Positions 6,344-11,043 of a DNA stretch of 11,043 nucleotides are shown here, one piece after another. A program made the position numbers and the translations under genes. The stretch is from Verrucomicrobiota bacterium. GTDB lineage: Bacteria; Verrucomicrobiota; Verrucomicrobiia; Chthoniobacterales; UBA10450. The DNA lies in the NCBI GenBank assembly GCA_003217835.1, contig QHMQ01000015.1:1-11043 (forward strand). The letters run 5' to 3'. Every line of letters begins with the position of its first letter. Positions within the stretch are counted from its first letter, which is position 1. The notes beneath the pieces were generated by a model. That model made no database searches, had not been told where the DNA came from, and was given only the letters and a program-made list of their open reading frames with translations.

Positions 6344-7936
6344 GTGAGCTACGAAGTCTTCGCAAGAAAATATCGGCCACAGACTTTTGACGACTTGGTC
6401 GGGCAGACACATGTCTCGCGCACGTTGAAAAACGCGGTCGCGCAGAACCGGCTCGCACATGCGTATCTTTTTGTCGGGCCGCGCGGCATCGGTAAAACGT
6501 CCACAGCACGAATTCTGGCGAAAGCGCTCAATTGCGTCAACGGCCCAACTGTCACGCCATGCGGTATTTGCGATAACTGCCGCGAGATCGCTGCGGGCAA
6601 CAGTCTGGACGTGATTGAGATCGACGGCGCGAGCAACAACAGCGTCGAAGATGTGCGCCAATTACGTGACAACGTTCGTTATGCACCAGCGAAGGGCCGT
6701 TACAAAATTTATCTCATCGATGAAGTGCACATGCTTTCCCCGGCAGCCTTTAATGCGCTTTTAAAAACGCTCGAGGAACCGCCCGCACATGTGAAATTTA
6801 TCTTCGCGACCACCGAACCACAGAAAGTTTTGCCAACGATTCTGAGTCGGTGCCAGCGCTTCGATCTTCACCGCATCCCAGCAAACCTAATTCGACAACA
6901 CCTGCAGTTCATCGCTGGAAAAGAAAAACTCACGCTTGAACCTGCGGCCGCGCATGCGATCGCGCGCGGCGCGGAAGGTGGTTTGCGCGATGCGGAATCG
7001 ATGCTCGATCAGCTCGTGGCATTTTGTGGCGAAACAATCAGCGAGGCCGATGTGCTGAACATCTTCGGATTCACGGGTGAGCAGACGGTTATCGATCTTA
7101 CCGGACGGATTTTGCGCGGCGAGACGCCGGGCGCGCTCGAACTCCTTTATGAGCAATGCGAAAGTGGCAAGGACATGATGCGACTCATGTCGGACTTGAT
7201 CGTTTATCTGCGAGATTTGCTCGTTTTCAAGGCAAAGCCGGATGCGTTGAATGAAGATGTCGATCCTGATTTGCAAAAATCGCTCGCTGCACATGCGCAA
7301 CTGATTATGACCGACCGCTTGCTCGAATTGATCGACCAATTTTCCGCTGCCGAAGGCCGAATGAAATGGGCGCCGAACAAAAAGCTGCATTTCGAAGTCT
7401 CAATTATCAAAGCGATTCAGAGCCTGGGGCAAGCGACACTGGATGAGGTAATTGAGAACTTGAGCGCGTTACGCGGAGGTAAGACGGTTGGGCAAAAAGG
7501 TCACGCCAAGACCGCCCGCGTCGCTGAGCAGTCCTCACAATACAACGCGCCCGAACCGACGGTCGATCTCGATCCTGCACAAGTCTGGGAACAGCTCAGC
7601 GCGAAAATTCCACCACAAAAAGCTTTTCTGCGAACTTCTGCAGCGGCGGCCCATGTGCTCGGAATCGAAGGGCGCAATTTTCTGCTCGGTTTTTCTCCTG
7701 ATGAAAAAGCAATGATGGAGATACTAGGCACACAAGCCAACCGTAAATTTCTCGAGACCCTCCTGCACGAAACCACAGGGAAAGACTGGACGGTGAAACT
7801 CAGCGTAAAAGCGGAACTTCCTTCCAGGCACTCAGCGTCTTCACAGACTGGAAAGAGTTCCAGAGCTGACGATTTCAAAGATGATCCGCTCATCCAGGAA
7901 GCCCTTGAAATGTTCAAAGGTGAAATAAGATCCTGA
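6344..7936 (+). CDS. dnaX: DNA polymerase III subunit gamma/tau
   Basis: This is the ATPase of the clamp-loader complex, which loads the beta sliding clamp and tethers the replicative polymerase. Residues 1-21 carry the MSYEVFARKYRPQTFDDLVGQ opening. Walker A is GPRGIGKT at 45-52. The zinc module has cysteines at 64, 73, 76 and 79, the same spacing as in Escherichia coli. Walker B is LIDEVHML at 124-131, the SRC motif with its arginine finger is at 168-170, and the sensor-2 region reads GGLRDAESMLDQL. A helical collar domain (domain III) follows to about residue 370. A linker and a C-terminal region, probably the tau-specific part, complete 530 residues. The GTG start gives the canonical N-terminus. 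I see no E. coli-type A AAA AAG frameshift heptamer, so a separate gamma form is not evident. It is followed after 9 bases by ybaB. Confidence 0.98.
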   Translation: MSYEVFARKYRPQTFDDLVGQTHVSRTLKNAVAQNRLAHAYLFVGPRGIGKTSTARILAKALNCVNGPTVTPCGICDNCREIAAGNSLDVIEIDGASNNSVEDVRQLRDNVRYAPAKGRYKIYLIDEVHMLSPAAFNALLKTLEEPPAHVKFIFATTEPQKVLPTILSRCQRFDLHRIPANLIRQHLQFIAGKEKLTLEPAAAHAIARGAEGGLRDAESMLDQLVAFCGETISEADVLNIFGFTGEQTVIDLTGRILRGETPGALELLYEQCESGKDMMRLMSDLIVYLRDLLVFKAKPDALNEDVDPDLQKSLAAHAQLIMTDRLLELIDQFSAAEGRMKWAPNKKLHFEVSIIKAIQSLGQATLDEVIENLSALRGGKTVGQKGHAKTARVAEQSSQYNAPEPTVDLDPAQVWEQLSAKIPPQKAFLRTSAAAAHVLGIEGRNFLLGFSPDEKAMMEILGTQANRKFLETLLHETTGKDWTVKLSVKAELPSRHSASSQTGKSSRADDFKDDPLIQEALEMFKGEIRS

Positions 7937-7945
7937 TCTAAGATT

Positions 7946-8242
7946 ATGAATTTGAACAAGCTCATGAAGCAGGCGCAGAAGATGCAGGAGCAAATGGCGA
8001 AAACACAAGCTGAGCTCGAGACGAAGACTGTCGAAGTGAGTGCGGGTGGCGGCAAAGTAAGAGTGACGGCGAACGGCGCTGGCGACGTGATCGCAATCAA
8101 GATCGACAGGGAAGTTGTCGATCCAAACGATGTCGCATTTCTCGAGGAAATTGTGTTGAGCGCGGTAAAGCAGGCAGTCGAGCAAGGAAAAGCGCTTGCG
8201 CACTCGGAGATGACAAAAATCACGGGCGGACTTCAGCTGTAA
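7946..8242 (+). CDS. ybaB: YbaB/EbfC family nucleoid-associated protein
   Basis: The product is a 98-residue member of the YbaB/EbfC family of small dimeric DNA-binding, nucleoid-associated proteins. It begins with the amphipathic helix MNLNKLMKQAQKMQEQM, has the central strand region VSAGGGKVRVTANGAGDV with the conserved glycines, then the IDREVVDP and LEEIVLSAVKQAVEQ helices, and ends in a short ITGGLQL tail. The length is typical. It starts 9 bases after the dnaX stop on the same strand, so the two are almost certainly co-transcribed; dnaX-ybaB adjacency is widely conserved. The usual third member, recR, does not follow here, because the next gene is convergent. No strong ribosome-binding site is visible, so translation may be coupled to dnaX. 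Confidence 0.96.
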   Translation: MNLNKLMKQAQKMQEQMAKTQAELETKTVEVSAGGGKVRVTANGAGDVIAIKIDREVVDPNDVAFLEEIVLSAVKQAVEQGKALAHSEMTKITGGLQL

Positions 8243-8303
8243 CGAACGGTCTGTGGTCGTCGCGCTTGTCGAATAAAACCTATACGACGCTCGTAGAGCG
8301 CTG

Positions 8304-9086
8304 CTACAAAACCGCTCGCATTTCGCGCGTGTGTTTGTGGTAAACACAAACTTCGCGAATGCCAAACGAATTCATTTTCTCGACAAGAGCGCCGAAGTTG
8401 TCACCAAGCTGCACGTGCGAATGCGCGTCGGACGCGGTCGTAAATGGAATCCCCTTCTTAATCGCGAGTTCAATGATTCGATCGCTTGGATAAAGCTCTT
8501 TCACCGGCTTGCGCAAACCTGCGGTGGAAAGTTCAATCCCAAGGTTGCGCGAACGAATGAAATCGAGCGTTTCGCCCGCGATCGCGTCAATCTCCGCATT
8601 TGGCCGATGGCCATGGATTTTGATGAGGTCGAGATGGGCAAGGCAGTCGACAAGCCCAGTCGCTGCTACTTCGCGGACACGGCGAAAGTAGTCAATGTAA
8701 ATGGCATCAATATCGCGCCCCTCGAATTGCTCGGCGCCTTCCGGGACGCTGTCAAACATCTGATCGTCGCGACAAAGAAAATGGACGGAGCCAAGGACAA
8801 AATCGAGTTTGCCCCAATGTTGCTCGATCCATTTTCGTCCCGCCGCTGAGTGACCTGGATCGTTATCGAGCTCGACGCCAGCGCGAATCTTCAGATCGAA
8901 GTTTTTCTCGCGCAAACGGTCGATTTCATCGAAATCGATTCCGGCGTGATAACGATCGTGATCGGTGAAAGCTATGTCGCGTAATCCGATTTTGCGTGCC
9001 GAATCCGCCCATGGCCCCAGGAGCTCCTGCGTATAAGGCTGCACCCGATGTCCCTGCGGATGGGTGTGATAATCGGAAAAGAGCAT
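8304..9086 (-). CDS. PHP domain phosphoesterase, HisJ/HisK histidinol-phosphatase-like
   Basis: This 260-residue protein is a polymerase-and-histidinol-phosphatase (PHP) family metal-dependent phosphoesterase. All metal-ligand motifs are present in order: DYHTH (residues 5-9), TDHD (41-44), Glu72 in GVELDND, GSVH (99-102), AHLDLIK (150-156) and SDAH (219-222). The arrangement and length resemble the HisK-type histidinol-phosphate phosphatase, which performs the last dephosphorylation of histidine biosynthesis (histidinol phosphate to histidinol), with a trinuclear metal site. No histidine-pathway genes lie nearby, so the substrate remains open among small phosphate esters. No signal peptide is seen, so it is cytoplasmic. 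The ATG at 9086 puts the first metal motif immediately at the N-terminus, as expected. It lies 63 bases downstream of the BsuPI-domain gene on the same strand and converges on ybaB. Confidence 0.9.
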   Translation of the reverse strand: MLFSDYHTHPQGHRVQPYTQELLGPWADSARKIGLRDIAFTDHDRYHAGIDFDEIDRLREKNFDLKIRAGVELDNDPGHSAAGRKWIEQHWGKLDFVLGSVHFLCRDDQMFDSVPEGAEQFEGRDIDAIYIDYFRRVREVAATGLVDCLAHLDLIKIHGHRPNAEIDAIAGETLDFIRSRNLGIELSTAGLRKPVKELYPSDRIIELAIKKGIPFTTASDAHSHVQLGDNFGALVEKMNSFGIREVCVYHKHTREMRAVL

Positions 9087-9149
9087 GCTATTGAGGGTTT
9101 ATACACGCACCACGACCTCGAAGCCGACGGCACAGCGATCCGTCCCTAC

Positions 9150-9680
9150 CTATGGCACGGCCAGAAATTTTTGCTGGATTCGCAGCTCCGGATATTTTGG
9201 AAAGAAAACCTCAGCGATAAAAACTTTATTCGGCGTGAGATCGCGCGCCGCAATCGTCTCGTTATATTCGACGTGCTCTTGGGGATTAATCAAAACCGTT
9301 CCCGGTTTTTCTGCAATCGCGTGATTGTCGGACCATTTCGTCAGGATTTCCCCAGCGGAGTTCCTTAAATAAATTTCGATTCGCTGGTTTGTCACAAATT
9401 CGAGTGTAACGGGACGCTTCGATTCATTCGTCAACGTCGCCTTGATCCCGAGCTGGCGGACCTCCGAGAGTTTTATCGTCTGTGGCGTTATTTGTAAGTC
9501 GAGTGCGAGACCGCGTAATCTTGGATCCTTGTATTGCGGGACTGCTTCGGGAGAAAACGGATGGAGCATGCGGCTCAACCAGCCGCGTCTGTGCGGTGTC
9601 GCAGTAGGCGCGGCTTCCTGGCCCAAGCTACGTCCCACGATCGCGGACACTAGAAGGAGCAAAACAACGCGTCGTCTCAT
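9150..9680 (-). CDS. Exported protein with BsuPI-like (proteinase inhibitor) domain
   Basis: The translation is 176 residues from the ATG at 9680. An upstream in-frame TTG at 9707 would add nine residues. I prefer the ATG because MRRRVVLLLLVSAIVGRSLGQ makes a compact signal peptide. A Pro-rich, basic linker (ATPHRRGWLSRMLHPFSP) follows. The C-terminal half is an immunoglobulin-like beta-sandwich region with the hallmarks of the intracellular proteinase inhibitor BsuPI family (Pfam PF12690): VTLEFVTNQRIEIYLRNSAG, a conserved KWSDNHA segment, and the INPQEHVEYNETI strand. The family is named after the Bacillus subtilis inhibitor of intracellular subtilisin. Here the export signal argues for a periplasmic or surface role, and inhibition is unproven. 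It is divergent from the SecD-head-like gene and probably co-directional with, and upstream of, the PHP gene. Confidence 0.75.
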   Translation of the reverse strand: MRRRVVLLLLVSAIVGRSLGQEAAPTATPHRRGWLSRMLHPFSPEAVPQYKDPRLRGLALDLQITPQTIKLSEVRQLGIKATLTNESKRPVTLEFVTNQRIEIYLRNSAGEILTKWSDNHAIAEKPGTVLINPQEHVEYNETIAARDLTPNKVFIAEVFFPKYPELRIQQKFLAVP

Positions 9681-9734
9681 GAGCGGGTTAAACAGCAAAC
9701 GTTGCAAATCCTGTCAAACCCTTTATCAATCGAC

Positions 9735-10202
9735 ATGAAGGCTTTCTGTGCGCTCTGGCTTTGGCTGCTCGTCGCGCTGCCGGTTGGCTTTGCGAAAGAG
9801 CGACATTGCATTTTCCGCGTCCATGCACAGGGGAATCCGCAAGATACCGAGGTCTTTTCAACAGCCGTACGCGCCAAGCTCTCCGGGAAAGATGTTGCGA
9901 TCGAAAAGATACCCCGCATCTCGGAGCAGGACGTTATCGCGTTTTACCCGTATCCGGCGGCAAACGGAACTTATGGTGCGCTCTTTCAACTCGATGAGCA
10001 CGGGAGGATTGCGCTCGACACCTTAAGCATCGAGCGCCGGGGCAGTTATCTTTTTGTATTCATCAATGGGCGGCCAATCACGGAGCTTGCAATCGATAAG
10101 CGCGTGTCCGACGGAAAAATCTATATCGCTTCCGGACTGACTGCGGCCGATATTGAATCGATGAAAAAAGAGTGGCGGTTGCTCGGAAAGACAAAACGTT
10201 GA
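9735..10202 (+). CDS. Exported hypothetical protein resembling SecD P1 head domain
   Basis: This protein has 155 residues from the ATG at 9735. The first 20 form a signal peptide (MKAFCALWLWLLVALPVGFA) with a probable cut after the alanine. An alternative ATG at 9702 would put eleven polar residues before it. The mature part begins ERHCIFRVHAQGNPQDTEVF. From about residue 80 it reads as the periplasmic P1 head of SecD: a FQLDEHGRIAL segment, then a LFVFINGRPI strand, and a GKIYIASGLTAADIE motif near the end, matching the SecD pattern of Leu-Asp-x-x-Gly, later G-x-I-x-I-x-x-Gly-Leu-Thr. The transmembrane segments of real SecD are absent, so it cannot itself be a translocase. The family assignment is by eye and only moderately sure. 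It converges on the NTF2-like gene 20 bases away. Confidence 0.7.
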   Translation: MKAFCALWLWLLVALPVGFAKERHCIFRVHAQGNPQDTEVFSTAVRAKLSGKDVAIEKIPRISEQDVIAFYPYPAANGTYGALFQLDEHGRIALDTLSIERRGSYLFVFINGRPITELAIDKRVSDGKIYIASGLTAADIESMKKEWRLLGKTKR

Positions 10203-10221
10203 ACATGTCGGCCACTGGATT

Positions 10222-10533
10222 TCATCGAGTCTTAATCTCGGTCTCTTGTGCGGCGACCGCCTGCCACCGGCCGTCAGGATAAATGAAAACGTCAGTGAAG
10301 CGAATTCTCGTCAGGATATGACCGGTTTGATCAGTTACGATGTTTATGCCCCTTACAATCGCAGTCTTTTGATAAAGATTAACTTTCAAATCATCCAAGC
10401 GGTGACAGTATCTAACAGGCTTGGCCAGTCCTTCGAGCATTTGCCGCTTGTCGAGCAGTTCTCCCTTCCACGTGGAGTTCATGAAGTCATCGGCGAGAAC
10501 GGGGTCGAGCGCTGCGCGATCACGTTCAGTCAA
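10222..10533 (-). CDS. NTF2/SnoaL-like (DUF4440-type) protein, 5' end unclear
   Basis: From the first usable start codon, a TTG at 10533, the frame gives 103 residues. It shows the cystatin-like NTF2 fold pattern of the DUF4440/SnoaL group: RAALDPVLADDFMNSTWKGE, then KRQMLEGL, a VNLYQKTAIVRG strand, and the C-terminal FTDVFIYPDGRWQAVAAQ pairing strand. Such domains serve as small-molecule isomerases, as association modules or in unknown roles. The same frame continues upstream without a stop for 28 more codons to 10617. It reads NEQTVLRIEHDWLKAL there, exactly the first helix expected for the family, but contains no ATG, GTG or TTG. The true start is therefore either a rare codon (for example CTG at 10581) or lost by a small mutation. 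No signal peptide is seen. Confidence 0.65.
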   Translation of the reverse strand: MTERDRAALDPVLADDFMNSTWKGELLDKRQMLEGLAKPVRYCHRLDDLKVNLYQKTAIVRGINIVTDQTGHILTRIRFTDVFIYPDGRWQAVAAQETEIKTR

Positions 10534-10597
10534 TGCTTTTAGCCAATCATGTTCGATGCGAAGAACTGTTTGTTCATTCAGCTTTTGCCGTTCCGGG

Positions 10598-11043
10598 TTG
10601 CGTCCGAATGTAAAGATTCATTTCATTGCCGCGACACTCGCGCTTTTGCTGATTCGTTCCACCCTGATAGCGCAGATGCAACATCAAACGCTCGACCTAG
10701 CGCTGCCGACGGACAATGACGCTCTTTTCTCGGGCGGCGGGCCCGCATTTTACCAATATATCGAGCGGGATTTTAAAGGAGTTAAGTCGAGCCCGTGGGA
10801 GGGTGGGCAATACGGGTTTGTGCGTGACCCCATTGAGACATCGGCAGGCATCTTTTACACGCGTTTCCACGAAGGAGTGGACATCAAATCGCTGCAGCGC
10901 GATGCGCGCGGCGAACCGCTCGATGAAGTGCGTGCCATCGCGGACGGCAAGGTCGTGCACACGAACCTCGTGCCCGGCTACTCGAATTATGGGAAGTACA
11001 TCGTGATCGAGCACCGCTGGGGTGGCTCAAGCTATTACAGTTT
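10598..11043 (+). CDS. Exported M23 (LytM) family peptidase, 3' end beyond window
   Basis: This is a partial gene running off the right edge. The frame carries a signal peptide (VKIHFIAATLALLLIRSTLIAQ), then a mature region with SGGGPAFYQYIERDF and, further on, the LytM/M23 zinc-metallopeptidase opening RFHEGVDIK, in which His (codon 10868-10870) and Asp are the first two zinc ligands. ADGKVVHTNLVPGYSNYGKYIVIEH continues the domain; the later HxH motif lies outside the window. M23 enzymes cut peptide bridges in peptidoglycan or act as non-catalytic activators; here the visible ligands are intact. The start is uncertain. TTG at 10598 gives the most compact signal peptide, an ATG at 10556 would add 14 residues and overlap the NTF2-like gene, and an ATG at 10676 would remove the signal. 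Confidence 0.85.
   Translation, partial: MRPNVKIHFIAATLALLLIRSTLIAQMQHQTLDLALPTDNDALFSGGGPAFYQYIERDFKGVKSSPWEGGQYGFVRDPIETSAGIFYTRFHEGVDIKSLQRDARGEPLDEVRAIADGKVVHTNLVPGYSNYGKYIVIEHRWGGSSYYS

Noticed and set aside
7488..7500. A-rich run in dnaX (GGGCAAAAAGG) as a programmed frameshift site for a gamma form
   Set aside because: It has only five A residues, does not match the X XXY YYZ pattern in the reading frame, and no downstream stem-loop was evident. It sits near the end of domain III, so it is noted but not supported.
8288..8300. CGCTC-GTA-GAGCG hairpin between the convergent ybaB and PHP genes as a terminator
   Set aside because: The stem has only five pairs and no T-run adjoins it in either direction, so it is not a convincing intrinsic terminator.
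8331..8849. 172-codon forward frame
   Set aside because: It lies antisense within the PHP gene, whose metal motifs prove the reverse strand is coding; this is a shadow frame.
1..11043. CRISPR array, transposon, prophage or defence island
   Set aside because: I saw no regularly spaced direct repeats, transposase or integrase motifs, terminal inverted repeats or defence-gene domains; the tRNA has no adjoining integrase or obvious duplicated 3' end.

Overview
The window reads as ordinary chromosome from a free-living, probably soil or sediment, bacterium of moderately high GC. The gene set (dnaX-ybaB, exported DUF885 and DmpA-type hydrolases, small exported orphan proteins) and a degenerate intergenic repeat recall Verrucomicrobiota such as Chthoniobacter/Udaeobacter-like lineages. 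That placement is inference from memory, not a search result. I see no phage, plasmid, insertion sequence, CRISPR array or defence system.

Layout. Positions 1-680 hold no convincing complete gene: a partial reverse-strand frame runs off the left edge, and a cluster of small stem-loops lies at about 507-639. A clean tRNA-Val(UAC) follows at 681-752. A reverse-strand Asp/Glu-racemase-family gene (862-1557) and a forward MFS transporter gene (1794-2948) diverge around a spacer full of degenerate short repeats. Then come a small basic protein (2956-3162) and a secreted DUF885 metallopeptidase-like protein (3228-5033). The latter converges on a secreted P1/DmpA self-processing hydrolase (5065-6276, reverse). 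The DmpA gene diverges from dnaX (6344-7936), which is followed after 9 bases by ybaB (7946-8242), a conserved housekeeping pair. A reverse-strand PHP-type phosphoesterase and an exported BsuPI-domain protein follow (8304-9680). A divergent exported protein resembling the SecD P1 head (9735-10202) converges on a reverse-strand NTF2/DUF4440-like gene. The window ends inside an exported M23 (LytM) peptidase gene.

How the genes relate. dnaX-ybaB is DNA replication and nucleoid housekeeping. Most other genes encode envelope or periplasmic proteins: two hydrolases, an M23 cell-wall peptidase, a BsuPI-fold protein and a SecD-like orphan. Strand alternates almost gene by gene, so apart from dnaX-ybaB, and perhaps the BsuPI and PHP genes, there is little operon structure. 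None of the starts has a strong GGAGG-type ribosome-binding site, and three have a TANNNT hexamer 5-7 bases upstream, which may mean leaderless messages.

I found nothing that amounts to a clear undescribed system. The points most worth a second look are the racemase-family protein lacking both catalytic cysteines, the stem-loop cluster upstream of the tRNA, the stand-alone SecD-head-like protein, the start-codon architecture, and the NTF2-like gene whose reading frame extends upstream of any normal start codon.
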